Source: Lucifuga dentata
Lineage: Eukaryota > Chordata > Actinopteri > Ophidiiformes > Bythitidae
Length of the DNA: 64,000 nt
Direction of reading: 5' to 3'
NCBI GenBank assembly: GCA_014773175.1
Contig: VXCM01000319.1
Span: forward strand, 1 to 64,000
Shown: positions 26,218-36,940 of the stretch, one piece after another
Layout of the letters: every line of letters begins with the position of its first letter
How positions within the stretch are numbered: position 1 is the first letter of the stretch
Translations under genes and position numbers: made by a program
The notes under the pieces: generated by a model
Databases searched by the model: none
What the model saw: only the letters and a program-made list of their open reading frames with translations
Told to the model about the DNA's origin: nothing

Positions 26218-28737
26218 AGAGATGTCCCTCCATTTCTCTCCCAGCTTTATTTAGCCATTTTTGTCTCTCTTGCTCCTACTAATTACTTATGATGCTGCAC
26301 ATTCTGAGCAGGAGAGGCATGGCACAGTCAGAAGGACAATGGGTACAAAAAAGCAAGGGAGAGGTCTTCTTCACTTAATATAAACAACTAAATGGGAAAA
26401 TAACTAAATGAGGATAAACCAGAAATCAAAATGTGTGATTTAGTGCAAGAATGACTCCTGTGGTTAAGTGTAATTCTTAATGAAGTGTAACTTTATCTTC
26501 TTGATGGAAAAATAAAGACTCTGGTGGTACTGTCTGATGTTGTTTAAAGGTCAGCTGAAGCTATGCACAGGAAAGGAGTTTCAGTTAAAGGAGGAGCACA
26601 GAGATCATAACTTCAAGATCCTTCACATCACTCCACTGTGCATTACATGACAATAAAGGACAAGAATGATCTGAAAAGCAACTGGATATTTTACAAAAAT
26701 CGAAGCCCGGTCTGGAAAATGACTATGTTTGAAAGATGAAAACTCCAGAGATCAATAGCTCCACTTCTCTCCAGCTGTGGCTATCAGATATGATGAAAGA
26801 AATCTTATCTATCTCTTTCATGTATCCTCTAAAAAAAAAAGGAAATGCTAACTACTGTACTTAGTAGGAAAGACTCCATAGCCTGAACAAAGGCAGTTTT
26901 ATGATTTTTTTTTTTTTCGATTAATGTGCTATCTCCACATACACACAGTACGAACTCTCACTCTCACACTTGTCAAGCAATCTTGTCTCGCTCTATCGAT
27001 GTCATCAGCCCTGATGATGCCAGGGAGGCTGAAATCTGCATGGGTGATCGCTAAACTGATTGATCGCCTCACTTTCCTGCACGCTCCACTCGCAAACTGA
27101 AAATTGCCTGTCATTTATGCAATGGCTTATGCCCTTAGTTCCCTCAAGAGCTTCACACTGTCTTTTATGGCAATATTGCGGTGTGTATGTGTAATTGTAC
27201 ATATGTGGGTGCGAGCGGACAGGTGGGTGGGGGTGAGTGAGGGTGTGCGGAGCCCTGTTCACAGCAGTTTTCAGGAGAAGAGGAGTTTTTGTGGTTGTCC
27301 TGTTTCCCAAAGGATCAATAGTTCTTTGTTGCATGTCAGAAAATCAGAAGCTGCTGCAGAGAGAGAGAGACAGAGAAACTCACATTTTACCTTTTTAAAT
27401 GCAAAGTGGAAGCTGTCATTACGCCAAATTGTCAAGACCCTGAAGGAGTGCTCCTCTTAAATCCCAGTAGGTTGTTTTCCCCCAAGCACATATTCACCAA
27501 AAGTCTCATTCACACCGTCAACTTGCCACATTAGTTGTGTATCTCTGTGCTTCATAACAAGAGAGGCCTCAGGCTGATGTGGGCCACAGAGCAACAAAAG
27601 TGCAGGCTAGTTTTTTTGCCAAGATAGGCCTGCAACATATCTGAGAAGAAAAGATTCAACGGTAGCAATGAGTTCAGCATTAAAAAGAAGTTCAGGTAAG
27701 CTGTATGGCCATTAAACTTGATAACAATGCAAAACAACCATAAAATACATAATTTCAAAACAAAAATAAACACATCCTGTTTGTTTATCTCCTTTTCAGA
27801 GCATCCAGAGAAATAGCATTATTGGAAATGCTAGTTTCAAAAATATTTTTCCTGCAAATAGCAAGTCATCAATTTTCCAGCTTGTACCTTTTCACAACCA
27901 TTACCGCTTTTGTTGCTAAGCAACACAACACAACACGTACAACACACGTTTCACTAAGTCTGGAGTTTACTGAGTTTATTTTTGAATGTGTTTTTTGTTG
28001 TTTTTAATATCTGTAAAAGCATTATGATGGATAGTATTGTGGCAGCAATGTCCGCAATTGTGCAGTCTCTGAAACAACTTGACTACAGCTAGCACAAGAT
28101 CCATCCATCCTTCTATCCATCCTTCTGTCCGTCTATCCATCCTCTACACCAGCAGCACTGGTACCTATGGGTACTATAGGTACTATAAGTTTGTAAATGA
28201 AATAATTTGCTAAAGCAATTGCACCCTGTGCTGCATCTGTTCAGCGGCTGAGCTTGAGATAAACATTTACAATGATCTACTGTAGTTTCTAAATAAGCAT
28301 GTTAACGATATAGCGCATAACAAACAATTATAGAATATGCAACACATAAGAAATTGGAGGCTTTGGTCTGCACAACTCGGATGCTGTGGTAACTGCCCAT
28401 GCTAATCTATCAGAAAGGACCTGGAATTGACTTAACATGTTCAGCCTTACTTACAGATCAGTTTTATGTCTCCCACTAATAATGAAAAATGGGACTTAAA
28501 GAGAGTAAGTTCACCATGGATCTGGATCAGAATGACAGGCTGCTGTAGTGATGTGTGTATTGATGCTTGCCGTTACAGCTATGGCCCAGCTGAAACGCCA
28601 TATTGGATTGTTCTGCTCAGCAGTCTATGCAGAGACCCACTGCCTCGTCTTCTTATTGACACAGTACTAACAGTATGGACCGGGAGCTGGCAACTGCTGA
28701 GAGAATCACACCACTACCAATAAACAGCTTCAATGCT

Positions 28738-28760
28738 CTCTCTCTCTCTCTCTCTCTCAG
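28738..28760. repeat. (CT)n microsatellite
   Basis: Eleven CT units. Confidence 0.9.
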
Positions 28761-28885
28761 GGAAATACTGGGTTTCAAAACCTTTGTGTTTCTCCAAGAT
28801 GTCATTGATCTCTTTGGCAGATATTTGATGTTAATCCTGGCTAAATAAGCAATTCAGCAAATATGATACACCCCTGTGTTTGTGA

Positions 28886-28890
28886 TGTGT

Positions 28891-28957
<67 letters not shown>
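28886..28957. repeat. (GT)n(GA)n compound microsatellite
   Basis: About 20 GT units with one GAGT break run directly into about 13 GA units. Confidence 0.95.
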
Positions 28958-30519
28958 CGTCCAAGAAAGTATTCACAATGAGAAAATATTACATATGCAA
29001 AGAAGAGGAGATCAAGGCCTGAGCCCCTACCTTGCTTATTAAATGCATTTTCAATATTCCTGTGTTATTGCTGTGAGTTCTGTGCCATGTGCCATATTAT
29101 GATTGCATTACACCATCTATGTGTATTTAAATTAAGACAGGTATATGAGGTGTGCTCTAAAATGCAGGCATTAGCGGTAGAGCAGCTGCCACACACAGGG
29201 GTAATGGCAATAATCCTACAGTTGCCTCACAGGATCTTATAAGGGAGTCAGTTTCTCCAAAATTGCTGCATTATTCAACCAGGGAGGTTGTCGCTGCACT
29301 GTGGTTGGTGTGAGTTGATGAAGCACCCAACTGTAAGTAGTGGATTTGACCGCGGCAACAAACTCATCGAGCAAATGCTGCCATTTTAGAGCAACTGACT
29401 TCTGTACAAGTCCCCGTGAGGCAGCTCTAGGATTACCATAATAGGCAGTGCTTGAAGTGGACAAAAAAAGGTACCGGTACATGTTTACATACATGTTTAC
29501 ATGTACGTACCATGAGAATTAAATTTTATGGGTCCCTGTCCTCACCAAAGTTGCCCATCCCTGGGCCTCATTTATAAAACATTGCGTGGAATCCATAGCA
29601 ACAGTTTACGTACACTCCAAAACAAGAAATGGCATACACACACAAGTCCTTTGGTGTGACACAATTAACATGTTTAATTAAAAAAATTCTCTACTGTTGT
29701 ATTATTTATTGTAAACAAACACTGAAAAGGTTGGTTTGACCTTTTTATTGTAAAAATAACAGAATTTTTAATGAGAACTCCTTACAAGTACTTCACTGAG
29801 TAACAGGATGAAATGTTTTTACTTTCAAATCAGGTGTTGCAAATGCTGATACTTAATCAGGACAAACATGATTATTACTGTGTATATTTCCCTTTAACTT
29901 ACAATTTCTAAATAAAATATTTTGATAAGAAATAGTGTCACACCAGAGGACAATTTTAAGGACTTCTGTGTGAAAACAGTCAGAAAATATAAAATAAATG
30001 AAGACGTATTTGAGGACACATATAATTTTGTGTTAATTATATTTAAAGGAACATATATTATGCATTAATTTTACAAAATGTTCTTTTTTTCCCATTTTGA
30101 AAAGCTCACACAACCCATAAATAAATGACCAAATAAAAGTTATTCTGGCAGGAGGTTTAGCTAATTGAGGATAGCTGATAGTTGATTGATGGTTGATTCA
30201 ATAACTTGGGTTAAGCAGTAAGCTAGCATCAAATGCTAATTTTTCCTGCTACTTAGCAGTTATTCTTATTGCAACTAGATGATGGTGACATGAGGAAAAA
30301 GCGTTTGATGTCTACTATTTATGATTCCAATGCTAGCTTGACTGATTGAGTGATGCTAGGGCCCTATTCATCTTTTTTTTTCCCTATGCACCTTGTTACC
30401 TCTGCATTGAACTTACTCTCTCCTCCTGCATTCTGTCTGTCCCTCCGCGGTAGGACTGTATCCCTCTCTTTCTCCCTCTCTGAGCTGCTGCAGGTTTGAT
30501 GGTGCTGACACTGATGTTG

Positions 30520-30725
30520 CAGCAAACATGAATGTAACTTTGCATACGTAGCAGCATCCTGCTGTAAAGCCTTCAGTTTTTTTTCTTTCGCAATTTTTCT
30601 GTACCTCCTTTACATTTCTTCGCATTCATTTTCTTGTCCACTTACACAGTGACACAGTTGACTTTTTCTGCGTCTCTCAGTTACAGAGGCAGAAGGGGGC
30701 GGGCCAACGTGGGATGTGATTGGGC
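30520..30725 (-). pseudogene. possible promoter and frameshifted N-terminus of a hAT transposase
   Basis: Within the hAT-like element and on its minus strand there is an inverted CCAAT motif near 30719-30723, a GC-box-like GGGGGCGGG at about 30694-30702, and an ATG at 30629-30627. The ATG opens a Lys-rich frame including KKCKGGTEKLRKKK that stops soon after an A-run. One base out of frame, the reading continues as LKALQQDAATYAKL. This resembles the basic start of hAT-type proteins, but the match is from memory and weak. The frame is broken and not functional. Confidence 0.35.
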
Positions 30726-30871
30726 CGGTATCAATTGAGAAACAAAATGAGCCACTCACGCGGTCTTTCCACGTTTTACGGGCCAGGTCGGGAAAAAAAA
30801 AAAGTCACGCATTTACCGGCCCACAGACCCATCGGCCCACCGGGAAAAGTCCCAGTGGTCCTGATGGCCAG

Positions 30872-30998
30872 TCCATGCCTGCTCTGTGTTGTTCTGCAGT
30901 AGAGTACCAGAAGATTTATGAGAGGTTCCGGTACNTCCATGCCTGCTCTGTGTTGTTCTGCAGTAGAGTACCAGAAGATTTATGAGAGGTTCCGGTAC
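30872..30998. other. Assembly gap N (30935) with identical 63-bp flanks
   Basis: TCCATGCCTGCTCTGTGTTG through GAGGTTCCGGTAC occurs on both sides of the N, inside the hAT-like element. It is probably an unmerged overlap. Confidence 0.88.
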
Positions 30999-31942
30999 AC
31001 CTGAAAATGTGCCGGTACTCTAAAATGAAAATCACAGAGGTCCCAGTACTGCGTACCAGTGCGTACTGGCCCACTTCAAGCACTGGTAATAGGCACAGTA
31101 GGCACCACAGGCACACAAACACTACCATAATGACTGCATTTTGGCACACTCCACATACACACACCCATATATTATGCATATATTATATATGTAATTAAAA
31201 TCACACAAGGACAAATAACATTTTTAATTCTAGTCAATCACTTGTTCAACACTCTTGCAAACTTATGACAATGTTGAGCCTTTGATAACTGAACTACTTT
31301 TTCAGAGTTTTTGAACACATGGTAAACTCCTCTTAGAGTCTTTGGCTGAAGGCGCAGGGGTGACAATAGGCTGAAGTTGAAAATCAAATCTGCCTCGGTG
31401 ATCTATCTGTGTCAAGGTGATCCTCTTGCCTCCCAAAAGCAAATTACTTCAGCAAGTAGAAGGGTTGTCAAGTGTACACCAGTTATAAGTGAAAAGAAAT
31501 TTTCATCTTTTGTGTCCTGACACAAGGTCAATGAACTTGAAACTGAAAATACATGTAGAAGTGAGCTTGCATTTTTTTCCCTGGATCTGTAACTCAACAT
31601 ACTCTGTCTCAGAAGTGCCTTTTTCAAACAATGAAAATAAATGGTTATAAGACACATTTCTGCAGCTCGTTGAACAGGCACCCACTTGTCTTTCTCTTTA
31701 TGTGTTTTCTACTTTGGTTTGTCCTCCTCTTTCTCTCAATACATACAATAGATTATCATATGCCATGGTAACAGTCTGTTTGATCCATCACCTCCAATGC
31801 TTCATCTGCCCAGAGATTAAATTGGCATCTTACACTACCAGCAAACCTTCAGTGAACCATGCCCTCTAAAGAACTGAACACTGATCACAAGTGCAGCTCT
31901 GTCCACAGGACTCTTGGTGACAAAGAGAAGCTTCCTGATTAA

Positions 31943-32364
31943 GGCCAGCTTTATACTTGACATTAACTATGCATAGATGTCTGCTCACAGTTGCTACAAG
32001 AGAGATGTTTGCTCACATACTTGCTTTGGTATTTTATGTCAACTGTAGGGTTAAATACTATATCCACCAGTGGGCAATTGGGGGCTTGAAATATAAATTG
32101 TCCCTGGTCTGCACCAGAACACCTCAATAAATTATGTATGATTTTGCTCTACAGAGTAAACAAAGATGGCAACAGAGACCTGCATTTTATACTTATGTTA
32201 CAAAGGTGAAAGACACAGCACTGACATCTGGTTCTCACTACTGCCCCCAGCATTTTTGTAGGTACTGCATCTTGCAAATGCGTGGCACTTCAAATGAATG
32301 CCGGATCTGCATGGCAGCCATCTTGACTACATCTATGCAGAGTTAACATCAAGTAAACCTGTCC
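31943..32364. mobile_element. Older MITE with related ends, about 420 bp
   Basis: The left end follows TTAA and reads GGCCAGCTTTATACTTGACA with ATTAACTATGCATAGATGT after it. The right end, reverse-complemented, reads GGACAGGTTTACTTGATGTT followed by AACTCTGCATAGATGT. This gives imperfect inverted repeats of roughly 40 bp. The TTTATACTTG core is shared with the element at 49898-50393. The right-hand flank is TAAT rather than TTAA, suggesting decay. Confidence 0.65.
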
Positions 32365-34487
32365 TAATAGGATGACCAGAGACAGCTGGAGTGGAAGCGG
32401 GGGGAAAGACAGAAAAAGCAAAGGAAAACATGTTTCCTGAACACAGTGAGAGTCAGATGTCTTATTGTGAGATGTCAGCAAACTACTAGAAAGCACAGAG
32501 GACGCTCCTTCAATCCACATTAATAAAGTAAGTACTCAGTAAGCTTTCCATTAGTTTCATTCATTAGTTTTTCAGACATTATTTTTGCATTTCACTTGAA
32601 TAAAATTTAAATAGTTGTATCTGACTTCTTTGCTTAAATAATTCATCAATAATTTGCAAATTACAGAATCATTACAGCTAACTTAGTTTTGTTTTTTCTA
32701 TGAAAGAAGGGACACTATGGTATTTCAGGGTGGTACACATAATGACCTGATTTGAACTGTTTCCATGACCATCTGTACTACAGTCGTCTCACAGCAAAGG
32801 CTGCTTCAGCTGGAGGCCCTAAACAACTCAAACCTATACTTCATTCTTTCCACCTTGTCAATGTCATGGTAGGCCAGTAAGGCCTGTGGCTGGCCTGAGG
32901 ATAGAGGCCTCTTCTGCCCTCATGGCCTCTAGCAATGCAGCCTCTGCCTGCTAGGGCCTTATGATTAGAGCTGGAGGAGTGTTGTGGGGCCAGGTGACAT
33001 CCAACAAATTCTGGAGGGGCACACACACATACACGCGAAATAGTATTCAGTATGTTATCTGTTATGCAGATGATGGCCAGGTAGGTGACAGCACCCAGGG
33101 CAGGGAAATTGGAATGCTGTTGCATGTTATGAGTCCAGACATGGCTCATTCATAAGGCTTTATTCAAACTGGTGGTGACTAGTGAAAGATATCTGCGGTC
33201 AGAAAGACCGAGTTATGATTCAAATTAAAGAGCGAGGACAAAAAGGTAAGGCTTCTTCTATACATTTCAGAGGTTAAGAAAGCTCAAAGTGCCTCCACAG
33301 AAGCTCAATATAAAGAAAGATGAAATCCTGGTTGTCCTGTGGCAATTTATTCCAGCAGAGCAATACTTAGACACAGGCTTCAAGTGTGGTTTATGCATAG
33401 CATTCACAAGAACTATTTGATGCCACAGAACTGTTTATCTACATGATATTTCTGTCATGGTTGAACTTTATATTTATTGTGCAACAAACCATTATTCCAT
33501 CATTTCCAGGATTACATAATCAGGGTAATATGTGGCTACTTGGCAAATTACCAGCCTTTTACCCTGGCTTTCATGGTGATTTTAAAGGGAGTTTCCACTG
33601 CACCAATTTAAAGCTCAGTGAATCCAAATAAGAAAAGGAAAGCCAATGCAGAGACAGAAGGAAATAATGAGAGAAATAAAACTAAGGGAGAACAGGTGTG
33701 CTATATATAGAGTTCATTATTTTTGATTTTAAAAAGCAGAAACTGAGTAATATTAATTTCATTTTAATATTAAGAAATGGGGAAAAATAAAAATCAGATT
33801 CTTAAAAAATCAGTAATACAAAAATCTGGATAAAAGTAGATCATCTGCTTAATCTGGATTATTAAAATACCATTTGAAGCATTCATGCTATAGTTTTACT
33901 TTATTTGGTTTTTTGTTGGGTTTTTTTTTTNTTTTTTTTTTTTTTTTTTTTTTTACTTATTTTGAGGGACTCTGGTGAATAATCAGCAGCTCATTTCTGT
34001 CTTATCTCTATTTTTCCTCTTCCCTTTCTATGAGAGAGGCATAGCCTGAACTGTCCGCTACAGGACATTGTTCATTGTATACTGCACTGAACATTGTCCT
34101 CTTGGAACATAAAACAAACAGTTTTGGAGTCATGGCAACATAAAATCATCTTAAACTGGCCTAACTCCTTTTACAAATCTTTTCATTTTTAGTGAAAAAT
34201 TATTTAAAACCAAAAAACTAGCTATATAAATACAACACGTAATTACCAATTTAAAAAAAAAAAAAGAGAGTACCAAATAAGTCCAAATGTGTTCCCGGGT
34301 AAAGCTCCATCACTTCACACTCTCTTTATTTTCTACATAATAAGCTGTGGACAAGAAGACCATTATCTTTCCCATTACTGTTTAACTTGACAATGAATGT
34401 CCAGGAGTTTAATAGAGATTCAACCCATTAACATGGCTAATGGCCATGGAAGACCACTGTGTATTTGTGTGTGCATATGTGAGAGTG

Positions 34488-34490
<3 letters not shown>

Positions 34491-34530
<40 letters not shown>
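34491..34530. repeat. (GA)n microsatellite
   Basis: Twenty uninterrupted GA units. Confidence 0.95.
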
Positions 34531-34532
<2 letters not shown>

Positions 34533-35062
34533 AGTAGTAAGCTAATTAGCTCAACACTATCACAGATGGCTAAGGGGTCACTGTTAAACCTTTATTCACT
34601 GCCATATTAACCATGTCAATGCTAATTCTACAGGAGTTAGGTCATATGCAGCATGGCTTACATAATGAATGTGCCTTATCACAAGGTCTGTGCTATTGGC
34701 AAACCAAAGCCTGACCAGTGGAAAATATAAAACTGACCTTTCGTATTGTTTCTTTACTAACACTGCCCGATCATCAGGCCCACAGGCTTTCTGCAAAGGT
34801 TGTTATAGAATCACTGTTCCCCTGGGTAGCATGGGGTGCAACGAGAAAGAAAGATGGAGTGAAAGCGGGAAAGAGTGTGAGGGAATGAGTTGGAAAAAAA
34901 ATAGAAAAAGAAAGAAAATATAGGAAGAAAAACAGGGAGAGAGGAAATGAGAGCAAAAAAAAAAAAAANAAAAAAAAAAAAACAAGCTGGAGTGGAGCCA
35001 GGGACTTGTCTAGACACTAATACATGACATGAGAGAAGTCTTACTGGTACATTCATGCACTC

Positions 35063-35100
35063 GCACACGCACACGCACACGCACACGCACACACACACGC
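35063..35100. repeat. (CACACG)n microsatellite
   Basis: CACACG hexamers with a regular CpG, ending in plain CA. Confidence 0.9.
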
Positions 35101-36437
35101 AGCTATTTGTACAGATGCTTCATTACAGTGAGAGAACTTAGCCTCATTGCTACTTTTTAAGAAAGAATGAGAAAAATTGCCAGTAATTGTAGAGGCATAT
35201 TAATTTATGGAAGACATGTACATTAAGTACAGGTTCATCCCACTAGTCCAAATCTATTGTATAAGCAACTACCTAAACATAGAGACACACATCACTGACT
35301 TTACTGGCACATGAGCACTGGAGCTGAGACAACCTGTGCCGGTGTCTAACTGAAACCAAACAGCATTATATATTGTTCAGAGCCTTGCATGAAAATGCCA
35401 ACATAGCTCTATTGGGTTTTGTTGTAAATCCAACAAATAAAATAAGAAATCTCTATTGGGGACATCTTTCCTCAGTAGAGATGTTAGAGTCATGCCAGTA
35501 CATATTCACCCCAAGCTGTGGGGACTGAAATTATGAATAGGCAAAAAAAAAATGAGAACATTTTGAGAAGAAACAGAAATAAAACACCACTATAGCAATG
35601 TTGAAATTAGCATTCTTGTTTTGTTGTTTTTGTTTTTTGTTGTTTTTGGTCAAATTACTACAATCATTTCAAGAATGGATGTTCCATTTAGCCTCAGGAC
35701 AGAAAAGAGCACTCATAATCCTAAACAATTTTGGAAACAAACTGCATTAATCACAGTTGGTTTACAGATTTGTTGTTTCTCATCGATAAATATGATCACG
35801 TTAGAAAACTTGACAAAGACGGGGTATCACGCACTTAACAATCATAGATTACCCTGCAGTTAATCCCCATTTGTTACTTATATTAAGGCCTCTAACCTCA
35901 CAGTAAGTCATTCGATCCAATGTGACATCAATCCAGGCGATAGTAGAAGACCCTTTGGCATGACAAAAACTTTTTCAGGCACCAAGAACCTTTCTATGAA
36001 CTTTGCATTCTTGCTGCACCAATTAACCAGGAACAAGTTACTCATGATGGTTCAGGAACTCCTGGGTGGCGCTTGCAAGACTGAACATTGCTGATTGGTC
36101 AGCCACTGCCATTTTAAATATTTGTGTTTCACTAATTTTACACAACAAATCAAAAACATCTCATTACATTTATTGAAACTCAGAGTTACTCATAATGCTA
36201 CACATTGGCAAAAAAAAAAAAAATTTTNAAAAAAAAAAAAACAAGGGGACATTATTTTGAGTTTTTAAACTCGCAAATTTGCTAGTTTTAAAACTTGAAA
36301 AAAAAGTCTGTATGCCCTATGTTTTAAAAGTCTGTATGTTTATGATAATTCAATGATCCGTATGTGTATGATAATTTGATTTTACACTAAAAGCACTAGT
36401 ATTTCTTTATTGCTAAATCCAATGGAAAAGTATAATT

Positions 36438-36612
36438 TAATAAGGTCATGTACTGCAGGCAGTCACAACGTGAGCCGGTTAATTCCAATTCCCCATTTCT
36501 CCTTATTTTTCTGTTTTAAAAACTCCAAATTCAATAAAGTCATTACTGCAGGCACAGTCACAACATAAGGCGGTTCCGATTCCCCCTTATGACTTTTCTG
36601 AGTTTAAAAAGT
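36438..36612. repeat. Imperfect tandem duplication, two copies, about 94-bp period
   Basis: Copy 1 (about 36438-36531) and copy 2 (about 36532-36612) share TACTGCAGGC, AGTCACAAC, CGGTT, ATTCCCC and TTTTCTG followed by TTTAAAAA in the same order. A palindromic AACTCACAAATTTGTGAGTT follows at 36634-36653, just before the SINE. Confidence 0.6.
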
Positions 36613-36690
36613 GGCTAGTTTAAAAACTCACAAATTTGTGAGTTTAAAAACTCACAAATTTTCTAGTGGATGGCTAGTGGATAGCAGTAT

Positions 36691-36940
36691 GAGCGGCACA
36701 GTGGCTCAGTGGTTAGCACTGTTGCCTCACAGCAAGAAGGTCCTGGGTTCGATTCCCGGCTGGGGCAGGGCCCTGCTGTGTGGAGTTTGCATGTTCTCCC
36801 CGTGCTCGTGTGGGTTTGCTCCGGTTTCTCCCACCATTCTAAAAACATGTACAGGCTGTGTATGTTTATGATATATATCGGGAGCTCCTTGAAAACGAGA
36901 TGATACATCTCAAGGGGTTTATCCTAATAAAATAAAAATT
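36691..36940 (+). mobile_element. tRNA-derived SINE of a fish type
   Basis: The head contains a pol III A box, TGGCTCAGTGG (36702-36712), and a B box, GGTTCGATTCC (near 36747-36757), spaced as in a tRNA. The body has the familiar GTGTGGAGTTTGCATGTTCT segment and the tail runs through AAAACGAGATGATACATCTC to TAATAAAATAAAAAT. It stands apart from the surrounding AT-rich sequence. The copy has gaps relative to the usual family form, so it is old or truncated internally. Confidence 0.8.

Larger units (their letters stand above)
29446..31085 (-). mobile_element. hAT-like DNA transposon remnant with 8-bp target duplication
   Basis: The left end CAGTGCTTGAAGTGG is matched in inverted orientation by CCACTTCAAGCACTG at the right end. 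The element is flanked by ATAATAGG (29438-29445) and GTAATAGG (31086-31093), an 8-bp target duplication with one mismatch. The CAGTG terminus and 8-bp duplication are hAT hallmarks. Subterminal GGTACCGGTAC-type motifs occur at both ends. Its 1640 bp are inflated by an apparent 63-bp assembly duplication around the N at 30935. A possible nested fragment begins GGCCTCATTTATAAAACATT at about 29565. No intact transposase is present. Confidence 0.78.

Noticed and set aside
32866..32960. GGCC-rich block as a possible exon
   Set aside because: No frame on either strand gives a recognisable protein with fitting splice sites. It remains unexplained unique sequence.
36701..36760. tRNA gene suggested by A and B boxes
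   Set aside because: The arms do not form a full cloverleaf, and the sequence continues into a SINE body and A-rich tail.
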